A stretch of 64,000 nucleotides of DNA from Bradyrhizobium sp. CIAT3101 (GCF_029714945.1 NZ_CP121634.1:8205001-8269000); one strand, 5' to 3'; positions 8,820 to 18,093 are shown, numbered from the stretch's first letter. The notes: generated by a model from the sequence alone, not told the origin. Numbers and translations: made by a program.

Positions 8820-9712
8820 ATGCTGCTGGATACCGACTCGTTCGATCGGCCGCGCACATTCAGGTTTTGGCACATGTCCGACTACTGGCATCTAACCCGC
8901 ACACATCTTGAAAAAGGTGCCGCCCTTTTGGCATCCGGCGACGACGATGATCTCGTCTATGCTTGCCTGGAACTACGCAAATCGCTCGAGGCATACGCTT
9001 ACAGCTTACTTCAAAAGTATCTCAGCGAAGTGCCGTTGCGAGCGGTAGAGACCTGGCAACCCGACAAGGTGCTGAAGGAATTGCTTGCAATCGATCCCAA
9101 TTCGAAAGCCAGCTACAAGCTTCGCGTGAAACGGAATGCCACCGAAAACGAGGAGAACGGTGCCTGGAAGGTGCTCGGAGAGGACCGAAGGTTGCCGATC
9201 GGCTACTTGCGCAACAGTTACCATGCTCTGGGCAGCTTCCTGCATGTTCCTACAATTCGTCAGTCCGCTCGCTTAGCTGATTTCGCGCCTGCGCGTGCAA
9301 GAGCTCTCGAAATTCACAATCGAATTTCAGCGATATTGGCTCCCGGCCGGATCATTGGAAATCTTGGAAATCTCTATCATTTCAATTGCTGCGAGTGTGA
9401 AACCCCCGTTGCGCGACGTCGAGAGTTCATTCTATCCGGCGGGACCGTGGAGTGTGGCAACTGCGGACAAACCTATGATGTTGAAAACGAAGAAAGCGGC
9501 CATATTCGTTTCATTCCCCGAAGCTTCTCTTGGATTGTCCGCGCTGCGGGGCATTTCAGGACATCGTCCAGAGCCAAGCGAAAGAAGGTATCGACGTTAC
9601 TTGTAAGGCTTGCTCACTGCCAACAACATTGCATTTCGAAAGAGTCGGACGCATCCAATATGATGCTACTTTGATTGACCAATCGGGCGAAGGCGAGGCC
9701 AAAACCAAGTAG
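8820..9712 (+). pseudogene. Hypothetical protein with zinc-ribbon cysteines, frameshifted near 9530
   Basis: The frame from about 8820 (MLLDTDSF; 8874 MSDYWHL is an alternative) reads a helical N-terminal part (LVYACLELRKSLEAYAYSLL) and then CCECETP and VECGNCGQTYDV. At about 9530 a one-base shift moves the text to DCPRCGAFQDIV and TCKACSLPTTLHFERVGRI, ending at 9712. Put together, this is about 295 residues with four CxxC-type knuckles at the C-terminal end, consistent with one or two zinc ribbons. The N-terminal helices resemble HEPN-like domains, but I cannot prove it. It may be a real frameshift or an assembly error. Confidence 0.5.
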
Positions 9713-9718
9713 CTCAAA

Positions 9719-10021
9719 TCAGTACTTAGTGCGGACATACGTTCCGTAAGTGCCATAGCACTGGTAGCCCGCCCGGTTCTTATGCGGTCGCAGCGCGCTG
9801 TCATGAGTCTTGCGTTCGAACAGCTTGCCACATACCGAGCAACGGAAGACATAAGTCGGCCCTGAGCTTGAGGTGCGGCGACGCCGCGAAGTCCGGGTGG
9901 TCTGTATCCCCGTCGATCGAGATGTCTGTGGAATGGATTGAAATCCGGTCGGCGTCAGCTCAATCGGATAGCGCGGCGCAAACGTTCGTTGCGTCGGCTT
10001 CCCGAACTTTGCAGTCGGCAA
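9719..10021 (-). CDS. Hypothetical small protein with C-terminal zinc-finger-like motif
   Basis: A 100-residue frame whose last 45 residues are well ordered: YVFRCSVCGKLFERKTHDSA then YQCYGTYGTYVRTKY. One CxxC and one later Cys with His residues suggest a degenerate zinc knuckle. The N-terminal half is Ser/Thr/Arg-rich and less protein-like. A different frame upstream (MTQYHRYKRANEETVWRLAD, from 10073) also looks coding, so the original gene may have started there and shifted frame. It is convergent with the preceding zinc-ribbon gene. Confidence 0.4.
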   Translation of the reverse strand: MPTAKFGKPTQRTFAPRYPIELTPTGFQSIPQTSRSTGIQTTRTSRRRRTSSSGPTYVFRCSVCGKLFERKTHDSALRPHKNRAGYQCYGTYGTYVRTKY

Positions 10022-10157
10022 GCCGCCAGACCGTCTCCTCGTTCGCCCGCTTATAGCGGTGGTACTGAGTCATGCCGATCGGCGAAGCCGGCTTCAAAAC
10101 TCCGAACTTCGCGATCAACCTGGCCAGGCTGGTCGTCGGCGCCGTGGTTCGGACGAC

Positions 10158-10487
10158 TCAAGTACGCAGAAGAATTTTTTGCAGCAAGCGATCGGTTTCC
10201 GACAGTTGATCTAACCTGAGCAGAAAAAGGTCATGCAGCCAAGCTATGTGGAATTGAAGTCTCTCGCGTGCCCGCAAGTCGCCGACACTCTCAGTGATGT
10301 TCTCTAAGGTCTTGAGAGATTCGCGCAGTATCTCAACGCTTTGTCGCAGCGTTTCACAGTGTCTTCTAGTCTCTTCGATACGATGGCTTCTCGCGCCGCC
10401 GAAGGGAAACGCGACAATATTTCCGCCTGCAGATTCGGACGAGGCCTCCACGATGCTCGTCGATTCTTCTGGGATCTTGATCGTCAT
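10158..10487 (-). CDS. Hypothetical helical protein
   Basis: A 109-residue frame with a polar N-terminus (MTIKIPEESTSIVEASSESA) and a long amphipathic C-terminal helix region (RIEETRRHCETLRQSVEILR onward), which should form a coiled coil. I recognise no family. Regular heptads and lack of low-complexity artefacts argue for a real gene. It lies in a mosaic region without an operon partner. Confidence 0.45.
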   Translation of the reverse strand: MTIKIPEESTSIVEASSESAGGNIVAFPFGGARSHRIEETRRHCETLRQSVEILRESLKTLENITESVGDLRARERLQFHIAWLHDLFLLRLDQLSETDRLLQKILLRT

Positions 10488-11216
10488 CTCAGGTTTCGCT
10501 CAAAGCGCCTGCTGTTTCAGCCCCAGCCTACATGAACTGCGCTTCAGCCGCGTTCTGTGGTTCGAAAGCATTTGTCCGGATGCGAACAACTGCGTTGCGG
10601 CTTAAGCAAATCCGCGCCATCGGCCCGGAGCTAATCCAGCTCGATGATGGGCTCAGCCGCCCCGTTTGCATGCAGGACTGACTGGTGCATTGCTCGACTG
10701 GCGATGGGATTGAGCCAGCTCGTTCCCAAGGCGCATCAGGTTGTACTGCAGCCAGAGCCGTTGCCCCAAGTCCCGCCTGCTGCGCCGAAACAAGGCCTCG
10801 GCATACATGCCCATACGGAGTCGGTAGAAATGGCACGCCATATCCTACTCCTAACAGCTGCGGCAGATCCGGATGAATTCGCTTTGCCGGACTACAAGCA
10901 GCCGGCTCAGTCCCGAACGCTTACGCTTGCCCATGCAGAGTAGAGGTATTTCGCACCGAGTGAATGCAACAACTCTGGGATAGGCGCTCAGATTCTGCAT
11001 TTAGAAGTGCTTCTTCGACGGATTTCACCGCCCATCTACTCGATGCCGGTTTCGGCGATGTCAAAGCCGGGGTCGTCCGAAAAGGATACGGTTCGCAAAC
11101 ATCGATCCTCAGTTTGAATTCACCGTCGACGCGCGGAAGATCCGTGCCCCATTCGCACTATGCATCTTGCGATTGTTCTTACAACATGCCACAATCCGGC
11201 TTTATTTGAGGTTTCC
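10488..11216. other. Intergenic stretch without a supported gene
   Basis: Several short frames occur on both strands. One on the minus strand (10653-10841, MACHFYRLRMGMYAEALF) looks slightly protein-like, but none has a start signal or family motif. Probably decayed DNA. Confidence 0.4.
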
Positions 11217-12059
11217 ATGCGCGCATATTGCCTCTCTCTGATATTTTCATGCCTGCTGATCACAGCTGCGCACGCATGGGGCCAGGAAGGCCATTCGATT
11301 GTCGCCGAGATCGCGCAGCGGCGGCTCTCACCTGAAGCGGCCGATGCCGTCGGGCGAATACTGGGGCGCGGCCATTCGCTTGCCTCGGTCGGCAGTTGGG
11401 CCGACGATGTGCGCGACGCTCGCCCCTCGACGTACAACTGGCATTTCGTCGACATTCCCATCGCCCGCAGCACCTACGATGCTGGCGCGGACTGCAAGCA
11501 GGACCCGGAGAAAGGTGACTGCACGATTGCGGAGCTCGAGCGGCTTAAGACCGAGCTTCGGTGCGGATCCACTGACAAAAAGATTGAGGCGCTCAAGTTT
11601 GCTGTGCATTTCGTGGGAGACGCCCACCAACCCCTGCACACGGTGCTGGAGGAGCGAGGCGGAAACGGTGTGCAGGTCGACATCTTTATGCAGGGCAAGA
11701 GCTGCACGGGTACATGCCATCCGACCCACAATCATTCAAACTTTCATGCAGCCTGGGATACCGGCCTCATCATGAAGACGGTCTGGGACTGGGGCGCCTA
11801 CGTGGACCGCCTTGAAGATGGATGGCTGCAGAGCGAAGAAGCTAAGGCACTCGCGATAGGAACGCCCACCGACTGGATCCTTGAAACCCACGTTGCGGCT
11901 CAGTCCGTCTGGAATGCCGTGCCCGATAACAAAGTTCTCGACGACAACTACTACAATGAAGTCCTGCCGGTGCTGGATCGCCAGCTCGGCAAAGCGGGGA
12001 TCCGGCTCGCGGCATTCCTGAACAACGCTTATGCGTCCAACGCCTGCCCGGCGCAATGA
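11217..12059 (+). CDS. S1/P1-type nuclease, copy 1
   Basis: A 280-residue secreted zinc nuclease. The signal peptide MRAYCLSLIFSCLLITAAHA is followed by WGQEGH, so the mature protein starts with the Trp whose backbone ligates zinc in P1 nuclease. Other trinuclear-zinc motifs are present in order: GSWADDVR, WHFVDIP, AVHFVGDAHQPLH and NFHAAWD. It should cut single-stranded nucleic acids and remove 3' phosphates in the periplasm or outside the cell. The start at 11217 gives a proper signal peptide; a longer frame from 11160 does not. It overlaps no gene, and a small secreted protein and a second S1/P1 gene follow on the same strand, so they probably form one operon. Confidence 0.92.
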   Translation: MRAYCLSLIFSCLLITAAHAWGQEGHSIVAEIAQRRLSPEAADAVGRILGRGHSLASVGSWADDVRDARPSTYNWHFVDIPIARSTYDAGADCKQDPEKGDCTIAELERLKTELRCGSTDKKIEALKFAVHFVGDAHQPLHTVLEERGGNGVQVDIFMQGKSCTGTCHPTHNHSNFHAAWDTGLIMKTVWDWGAYVDRLEDGWLQSEEAKALAIGTPTDWILETHVAAQSVWNAVPDNKVLDDNYYNEVLPVLDRQLGKAGIRLAAFLNNAYASNACPAQ

Positions 12060-12084
12060 CCCTCGCTCTTGGCTGGAGACACCA

Positions 12085-12873
12085 ATGCGAACGCTGCCGC
12101 TTGTACTCGTGGTTGCCGCGATGGCAGCTTTTGGAGCAAAGGCTGGTGCCGAGGCTATCACTTCATGCACCCAGTCGGGCACCTGCTTTTGCGTAAACGC
12201 CGACCTGCTTCCTGCCATTCAGGAACGGGTCACAACGATCCGCGCGCGACTGAGCAGTGAGCGCACCACCGGCAAAGCGACCGGATATATCAGCATTCCA
12301 ATATCAACGCTCGAAGGGTCCTATCTCAAGGTAAATCTCGATGTCGCAAGCGACGTCAAGCAGCGCCTCGAGACGAAGTTCGGAGCGAACTCGCTGTGGA
12401 TGCTCAACCCAGGCGAAAAGAGCTGGACGCTTCCCGACGGCGCCGGCGGGGCCGACTACATGCTGATGTGGACACGGGTTCTGGAAGGCGCGGCGGGTGA
12501 TGGCTCGGATTTTGATTTTGTCTACTTCACTGGCCCTGACGATTTCAAACGAGGCTTGAGGCTTGCCGATACCGATGTGATGGCACAGCTCGAGGCCGAG
12601 TATGACAAACGTGCGGCCGACGACCCTCAAATCAAAGTCGTCGATAAGCGCTTGTTCAGGAATTATTACGCCCTGCGCGCCTCAGTCGCCTTTAGCCTCG
12701 GATCGCATGATGAGTGGAACATCGTCCGCGGCATCAACGAGAGGCGGCGTCACGCCGGTCCCGCGGCCATTGCCCGCCAATGGGCGGTCTGGTTCGACGG
12801 CCAACCGGTATCTCCATCACAGTATGAGACGCAGGCTGCCCCCGGTTATGCAGGGAATTGCCCGTTGAAGTGA
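12085..12873 (+). CDS. Hypothetical secreted protein between two S1/P1 nuclease genes
   Basis: A 262-residue protein with a Sec signal peptide (MRTLPLVLVVAAMAAFGAKAGA) and an early cysteine cluster, SCTQSGTCFCVNADLLP. The start at 12085 has a ggctggag ribosome site; the longer in-frame extension overlaps the nuclease and is rejected. The mature part includes YISIPISTLEGSYLKVNLDV and DYMLMWTRVLEG. I know no family. Its place only 25 bases after one nuclease and 35 before another suggests a secreted partner, inhibitor or extra enzyme for nucleic acid use; that is inference from context. Confidence 0.75.
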   Translation: MRTLPLVLVVAAMAAFGAKAGAEAITSCTQSGTCFCVNADLLPAIQERVTTIRARLSSERTTGKATGYISIPISTLEGSYLKVNLDVASDVKQRLETKFGANSLWMLNPGEKSWTLPDGAGGADYMLMWTRVLEGAAGDGSDFDFVYFTGPDDFKRGLRLADTDVMAQLEAEYDKRAADDPQIKVVDKRLFRNYYALRASVAFSLGSHDEWNIVRGINERRRHAGPAAIARQWAVWFDGQPVSPSQYETQAAPGYAGNCPLK

Positions 12874-12908
12874 GTATTTGCCGGCTCGTGTTTCATTGAG
12901 GAGCAGAC

Positions 12909-13876
12909 ATGCGCAAGATTGCTGGATTGGCTGGAGCAACTGCTATTGGCGTTCTGCTCGGATGCGGGCAATGCCTTGCGTGGGGAAATGAAGGCCACGA
13001 AATCATCGGCGCCGTCGCGGCCGCCATTCTCCAACAGGAGAGCCCGGAAACTCTCAAACGCGTAAAGACCCTGCTCCGGAGAGACCAGGGCGACTTGACC
13101 GATCATGACATCGCAAGCGAGGCAACCTGGGCGGACGCCTTCGCGAGAGCAGTCCGGAGGCCAGGGCCGCCACGCGTGAGTGGCACTTCGTCGATATAGA
13201 CCTCGATCATCCCGATCTCGACAAAGCCTGCTTCGGCAAGCTGGCGGCTGAAGACGTTGCCAGCCAGGGAAATCCACATGACTGCGTCGTTCACAAGATT
13301 GATCAATTCAAAACCGAGCTGGCCGATCCGGACACACCGAAAAAGGAGCAATTGCTTGCCCTGCAATTCCTGCTTCATTTCGTCGGTGACGTACACCAAC
13401 CGCTCCACGCATCGACGCATGTCGATTCCGATACGGGGAATGAAGATTTTGGAGGAAACTGCGTCGGCATTCTTCATGGCCGCGCGACTGTTCCGGTAAG
13501 GTTGCACGCCTATTGGGACACGAATCTGGTTCAGAAGGCACTTGGCAAGGATGTCGACGAGGCGGCCGACACCGTCTCACAGCTTCTTACGAAGGCGAAT
13601 ATCCAGAAGTGGAGCGGAGGTACGGCTAGCGACTGGGCCACAGAATCCTTTCAGATCGCCAAAGGCAAGGTGTACGCGGGAGCCATTGATCAGGAGCCCG
13701 AGCAAACTGACTTTGAATTCAAGGATCGTCATGGGAAGCCGGACACCCGGTGCGGTCCATCAAAGGTCTTTCGTGTCGATGCAAACTACGATGATCGTGC
13801 CGTTGCGGTGGTCAAGGAGCAGATTGCGAAGGCGGGGCTCCGTCTTGCAAGATTGCTGCAGGAAGCCTTGGAATGA
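12909..13876 (+). pseudogene. S1/P1-type nuclease, copy 2, frameshifted
   Basis: The first frame (12909-13199) has a signal peptide and mature start LAWGNEGHEIIGAVAAAI. Near 13145 the frame breaks. The next frame continues without loss (REWHFVDIDLDHPDL, then QFLLHFVGDVHQPLH, LHAYWDTNLV) to 13876. All zinc-site motifs are present when the two frames are joined, giving about 320 residues. A single-base change in a run around cgcgagag explains it. It could be a real knock-out or a sequencing error; the near-perfect rest favours a recent event. It is a divergent paralogue of copy 1, not a recent duplicate. Confidence 0.85.
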
Positions 13877-14238
13877 GCACGGCACGGGCGTTCGTCTTGC
13901 CCGCTACAAGGCGAGCTTGACGAGCACACCGGGATCGACCAGCAATTGATTCCTTGCGCATGGGACGATCCGCTCGGGATTACCTTCGAGGGCAAATCGC
14001 TGCCGGATCCACCTGATGCGGCGAGCATTGAACGCGATGCACAGGAAACGGCTCGTTGGAGCTGGCTATTTGACGATCCTCTTGCTGAGCTGGAAATGCT
14101 GTCCATCAGAGGGGTTGTAATCGGGCAGGCTGGGCGAGGTCCGAGGTCATAGGAACAAGAGTCTCCCGCTCGGCGGCGCCCCTCTGGCACTGATTTCTCT
14201 CGAAATTTGCCAAGGCCGGGTCTCGGAAATGGAACCTG
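13877..14238. other. Intergenic stretch before the Fic gene
   Basis: No convincing gene is present. A short plus frame (13946-14152, MIPCAWDDPLGITFEG) has no start signal. The repeat-rich Fic promoter region follows. Confidence 0.4.
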
Positions 14239-14241
14239 CGT

Positions 14242-14403
14242 GAGCATTTTTCACAAAAATCGACTTGAGAGATCATTTTTCATGCGATACGATTGAAATT
14301 CACGAGCCGTGAGCTCCGTGAAAAGAATTCACGGCAAAAAGAGCCTTTTTCATGGATCTTGGGTTGAGCGCACCCTTTTCAGGCCCAGTGAGCGTTTTTC
14401 ATG
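14242..14403 (+). promoter_or_regulatory. Repeat-rich control region of the fic gene
   Basis: Four copies of a motif close to GAGCNTTTTTCA lie at 14242, 14271 (gatc variant), 14341 and 14390. The third ends at the fic start codon and the fourth is inside the gene. Between them is a perfect palindrome ccgtgaa-aagaa-ttcacgg (14316-14334) and a further ttcacg half-site at 14299. Such clustering is expected of an operator bound by a repressor, possibly an autoregulatory one. Confidence 0.5.
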
Positions 14404-15902
14404 ACCGGCGGCTGCCCGAAACGGGCGTTCCAGCAGGCTACGCAGCGTTGATCGAGGCTTACGATCTGGCCGTGCCGGTGCCCCGGACACTCTCTGCGAT
14501 CGGTACCAAGCACCGCATCCTCGAACAGGGCGGCTGGCGCATTTATACGCCTCGTCATGCCCCCGAAGCCTCGCTTGAGGGGCACCTGACCTTTGCCCTC
14601 AAGTACGAGGGCCTGGATCTCGCCCTCCTGAAGCGGCTATTCCTCGCCGTCAAGGAGGGAGATATCGCAGAGCTCGTACGGCAGAAGCCTACCGGCCTCT
14701 ACACGCGCCGTATCTGGTTTCTGTACGAGTGGCTGCTCGGCCGCGAGCTAGAGCTGCCTGCCGCAGACAAGGTCTCGTATGTGGATGCTGTCGATACCGA
14801 CATCCAATTCGGAGGCGCAGGACATAACTCGGCTCGGCATCGGGTCCGCAACAATCTTCCCGGTACACCCGAATTTTGTCCGCTTGTCTTCAGGACTCCT
14901 GCGCTGAACGACTTCATCACACAGGACTGGAAGGAGCGCGCGCGCGCCGTTGTCAGTCAAGTGCCCAAGGATCTGCTTGCCCGCACCGCCGCCTTCCTTC
15001 TGCTGAAGGACTCAAAATCCAGCTACGTGATTGAGGGAGAAAGGCCGCCGCAGGATCGTGTCCAGCGTTGGGGCCGCGCTATTGGCGAGGCAGGCAGCGC
15101 AGCACTCGACGAGCAGGAGTTCCTTCGTCTGCAGCGCATCGTCATTGGGGACGAGCGTTTCGTGAAGCTCGGCTTCCGCAAGGACGGCGGGTTCGTCGGC
15201 GAGCACGACCGCGATACGCAGCGCCCTATTCCGGACCATATCAGTTCGCGACATGAAGATATCGCTTCGCTCATGGCGGGATTGATCGCTTTCGACCATA
15301 GCGTCGAGAACGACATCGATGCCGTGATCGCGGCGGCCGTGCTGGCCTTCGGCTTCGTGTATATCCATCCGTTCGAGGACGGCAATGGGCGCATTCATCG
15401 TTATCTGATGCACCATGTTCTCGCGCGTCGCGGATTCAACCCGGCCGGGGTGCATTTTCCGGTATCATCGGCCATCCTCGATCGGATCGCCGAGTACAGA
15501 CGCGTGCTTGAGAGCTATTCGGGCAGGCTGCTCCCCTGTATCCAGTGGGAGGCCACGCCGAGCGGGAACGTCAAGGTCCTCAACGATACTGCTGACTTCT
15601 ATCGCTTTTTTGACGCGACGCCGCACGCGGAATTTCTGTATGCCTGTGTGCGTCAGACGATCGAGAGTGATCTTCCGAACGAGACCCGCTTTCTTCTCAG
15701 TTTCGACACTTTCCGTGCCGGTGTCGAAAACATGATCGACATGCCTGAGCGGACGCTGAACAATCTGTTCGGCTTCCTCAGGCAAAATCAGGGCAAGCTG
15801 TCGAAGCGAGCGCGAGAAAGCGAGTTCGCAGCTCTAAGTGAGGACGAAGTTTCGAAGATCGAACAACTATACGCAGAATCGTTCGATCAAGGCGAGCCGT
15901 AG
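14352..15902 (+). CDS. Fic family protein (class II, autoinhibited AMPylase type)
   Basis: A 516-residue protein with the complete Fic active-site motif HPFEDGNGRIHR (residues 339-350), including the catalytic His and the phosphate-binding loop. Upstream, SSYVIEG (223-229) matches the class II inhibitory helix [S/T]xxxE[G/N], whose Glu blocks productive ATP binding. Fic proteins transfer AMP or another NMP to Ser/Thr/Tyr of targets. The N-terminal 200 residues (tested fragments: KRLFLAVKEGD, WFLYEWLLG) and the C-terminal 120 residues look like target- or DNA-binding parts but have no motif I can name. No Phd-like or FicA-type antitoxin gene is next to it, in line with built-in inhibition. The ATG at 14352 lies within a repeated promoter motif. 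Confidence 0.9.
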   Translation: MDLGLSAPFSGPVSVFHDRRLPETGVPAGYAALIEAYDLAVPVPRTLSAIGTKHRILEQGGWRIYTPRHAPEASLEGHLTFALKYEGLDLALLKRLFLAVKEGDIAELVRQKPTGLYTRRIWFLYEWLLGRELELPAADKVSYVDAVDTDIQFGGAGHNSARHRVRNNLPGTPEFCPLVFRTPALNDFITQDWKERARAVVSQVPKDLLARTAAFLLLKDSKSSYVIEGERPPQDRVQRWGRAIGEAGSAALDEQEFLRLQRIVIGDERFVKLGFRKDGGFVGEHDRDTQRPIPDHISSRHEDIASLMAGLIAFDHSVENDIDAVIAAAVLAFGFVYIHPFEDGNGRIHRYLMHHVLARRGFNPAGVHFPVSSAILDRIAEYRRVLESYSGRLLPCIQWEATPSGNVKVLNDTADFYRFFDATPHAEFLYACVRQTIESDLPNETRFLLSFDTFRAGVENMIDMPERTLNNLFGFLRQNQGKLSKRARESEFAALSEDEVSKIEQLYAESFDQGEP

Positions 15903-16265
15903 CTAACTGACGACACATCGGACCAGAGAATGTCGCTCGAACAGCAGATTCGCCGCGGATACATCTTTGAGCCGGTCAATATCTAGTTCTATTCTCTCGC
16001 CGGAAGTCGGTCTCCTTGATGGCTCGGGTTAGGGCCCGGAGCTCAATGGCCGAAGAGCAGATAGCTTCTGTCGAGGCCGCGGCGATCCCGCGTGTCGTCG
16101 GTCCAGCCGACGGCACGGCGATAGCTGCCCAGCGCGTCCGTCTGCTTGAGCGCGACGAGGTCGACGCACTCCGTCTCATCCGCGAAGGGCGAGACGTAAA
16201 GCGCGTCCTGGGGCAATAGAGTCTAATCATCGCTGGTTTTCGCCACCGCACGCGCTGACGCTCAT
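15903..16265. other. Intergenic stretch between fic and the excisionase-like gene
   Basis: Short frames on both strands (for example 16016-16219) lack family motifs and ribosome sites. I see no supported gene. Confidence 0.35.
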
Positions 16266-16306
16266 GTGTTCGCATTGACGTTTTTTGGCCGCTCAAGCAA
16301 CTCTCG
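16266..16306 (+). promoter_or_regulatory. Promoter block shared with the first excisionase-like gene
   Basis: TGTTCGCATTGACG, a short T-rich stretch, and AAGCAACTCTC match the block at 7273-7317 on the opposite strand. TTGACG is a plausible -35. Confidence 0.5.
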
Positions 16307-16332
16307 TCAGTCGAGTTTGAAAGGCTGGACCT

Positions 16333-16608
16333 ATGCGTCAAGATGCGCGAGAACAAGTCGAGCGGAATCTCCCCACTTCGAAGCCTTCCGACCGAAGAAG
16401 AATACGGTTTCCCGAGCGGCTGACCTGTACGATCGATGAAGCGTGCCAAGCTACCGGCCTGGGGCGTACCAAACTCTACGAGTTGATAGGCGCAGGAAAA
16501 CTGGACACGAGGTCCGTCGGACGTCGGCGGTTGGTGCTTGTATCATCACTTCAAGCGCTGCTCCAAGTGAATTGCCCAAGCCCCAGCGGAAAAGAGGGGC
16601 TCGCTTAA
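16333..16608 (+). CDS. Excisionase-like helix-turn-helix protein, copy 2
   Basis: A 91-residue paralogue of the gene at 6960-7250. Its central 45 residues are nearly identical (TIDEACQATGLGRTKLYELI, LDTRSVGRRRLVLV), while the first 25 and last 15 residues differ. It is an MerR/excisionase-type DNA-binding protein. It points right, away from the 7.3-16.3 kb segment and towards the tyrosine-recombinase remnants at 17.1-17.7 kb, which may be its former partners. The start ATG is preceded by aaaggctggacct, a weak ribosome site, in the same relative place as in copy 1. Confidence 0.75.
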   Translation: MRQDAREQVERNLPTSKPSDRRRIRFPERLTCTIDEACQATGLGRTKLYELIGAGKLDTRSVGRRRLVLVSSLQALLQVNCPSPSGKEGLA

Positions 16609-17106
16609 ATGGCAATCAGATCCCGGCTTGCCTGTTTGTGCCAGCCTGCAGCCGGCGGGCGCGAACTGAAGTCCACAAAATTTAGTCTTCTAAGATGTAC
16701 CCGCATATCGAATCAGCTGCCATGATGAGCGCGCGTCGAAGCGCGAATGTATTTACTAGAGCCAATCCTCGCCACCGCCGGGAAGCGCCCCTTCCTCGTC
16801 ATCCCGCGCCGCTTGATTGATGCGGGCTCTGAACTCGTAAACAGTCTCGGTCGCGGCCTTCACACGGAAGCGAAGATGCGAAGCGTACCGATGTCGCCTC
16901 GTTCACCCACGCTCTCCAGGATTAGGGTCGATGAAGTAAGACAGAGTCGCTCGCAGCTCAACCGGCGCGGCACCAACGCGGCCAGTTGCTCCTTCGGCCA
17001 AGGCAGACGAGGCAATTTCATGTCACGGGCTTTGGCCGCAGCGTTCCTTCCCACTGAAACAGTTGGAGTTGATCTTCGACGATGAGCGTTAGATCGTTCA
17101 CCGTTG
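16609..17106. other. Decayed stretch before the recombinase remnants
   Basis: Short frames on both strands, none with recognisable motifs. Probably part of a degraded integrase region. Confidence 0.35.
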
Positions 17107-17400
17107 TCAAAGCATTGAATTACAGCCTGTCCATTCGCACCAATATTGCAGCGGCCTAGTCACCCCAACTTGCAAACACCGGGCTATCGCCCGCTTGCCG
17201 TAGTACTCTTGGATCATCTGAACGGAAGTGCTCATGTCGCGGGCCGTGTCGAAAACTCCCACGCCGTTCCGCACTGCATTCACGGCATGGATCCGTCGTA
17301 GGCTGTACACCATGTACTTTTCACCGAAGCTACTCCGCTGCATGCCGGCCTCTTTCAAACCCGCATTCAACTGATCTATGAGCCTTCCTTGCTGATGAAT
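17107..17400 (-). pseudogene. Tyrosine recombinase, C-terminal fragment 1
   Basis: About 95 residues of the catalytic end of a phage-type integrase are readable. LIHQQGRLIDQLNAGLKEAG leads to VYSLRRIHAVNAVRNG (box II, with the Arg triad position) and MIQEYYGKRA with the nucleophilic Tyr. The catalytic domain N-terminal to this is missing, so it cannot recombine DNA. Directly upstream lies a second, more damaged copy. Confidence 0.65.
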
Positions 17401-17663
17401 CAGGCGACCAGCCGTGTGGCGAATGTCGTCGGGGTGGCTTGCTTACCATAGTGTTCTTGGATCATCTGGAGTGATGTCCCCATTCCGGGCGACTTAAAGC
17501 ACTGCGACGCCATCTCGCAGTGCATTAACGACATAGAAGTGACGCAGGCTATACAAGTTTTACTTTTCACCAACGGATCATTCGATCGCTGGAGGAGCCG
17601 TCTCGCTCGAAATCTCCCATCGCGTACTCCGCCTCTAGCAGGTAACTCTGCTCCAGCCGCCAA
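17400..17663 (-). pseudogene. Tyrosine recombinase, C-terminal fragment 2
   Basis: The frame ends MGTSLQMIQEHYGKQATPTT and FATRLVA, the same family as fragment 1. Upstream the text SLRHFYVVNALRDGVAV is visible only in another frame, so there is at least one frameshift. The two tandem fragments suggest repeated insertion of related elements or a duplication. Confidence 0.6.
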
Positions 17664-17892
17664 TACTCTTTCGCATCGCGCATTCTGCCCGACGCACTGC
17701 CATACCTATTGCCTCTAACGAAGACGCGGCTCACATCGTGATAAAGCGAGTCGCCGCTGTGAATTGCTGGCTATACGCGACGTGCGGAGCGTATGTGAAT
17801 GCAAGCCACCAAGTTGAGTAGTTGAGACGATAGCGTTCCGCCAGCAAGCTCCGATGATTCTGCCTTCCACCCGAAGCAGGCCATGAGGGGCA

Positions 17893-18093
17893 ATGATGAA
17901 AAAAGAGAAGGAAAAAACAGCAAAGAAGGGCGGAGCGAAGCACGAATTCTTCGTGGTAAATCTGACCAAAGAAAAGCTTAAAGGGCATGTTTTGTGGAAA
18001 AGTAGCGGCAACGAGGTCAAGGTCGATGTCGAAGGCCTTGAGCCTGGCAAGCGTTCGCTGCGAAAGCAGAGTGATCGTGTCCCGTTGCGTGGT
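17893..18093 (+). pseudogene. Small gene split by IS256 element, 5' part
   Basis: A frame starting MMKKEKEKTAKKGGAKHEFF reads VVNLTKEKLKGHVLWKSSGN and VKVDVEGLEPGKRS, then meets the left end of the insertion element. The ribosome site gaggggca precedes the ATG. The probable continuation is found at 19427-19662. The protein family is unknown; the text looks like a small beta-rich protein. Confidence 0.5.

Noticed and set aside
10653..10841. Minus-strand frame MACHFYRLRMGMYAEALF as a small gene
   Set aside because: It looks partly protein-like but has no ribosome site or known relative and ends in a polar tail. Not enough to call.
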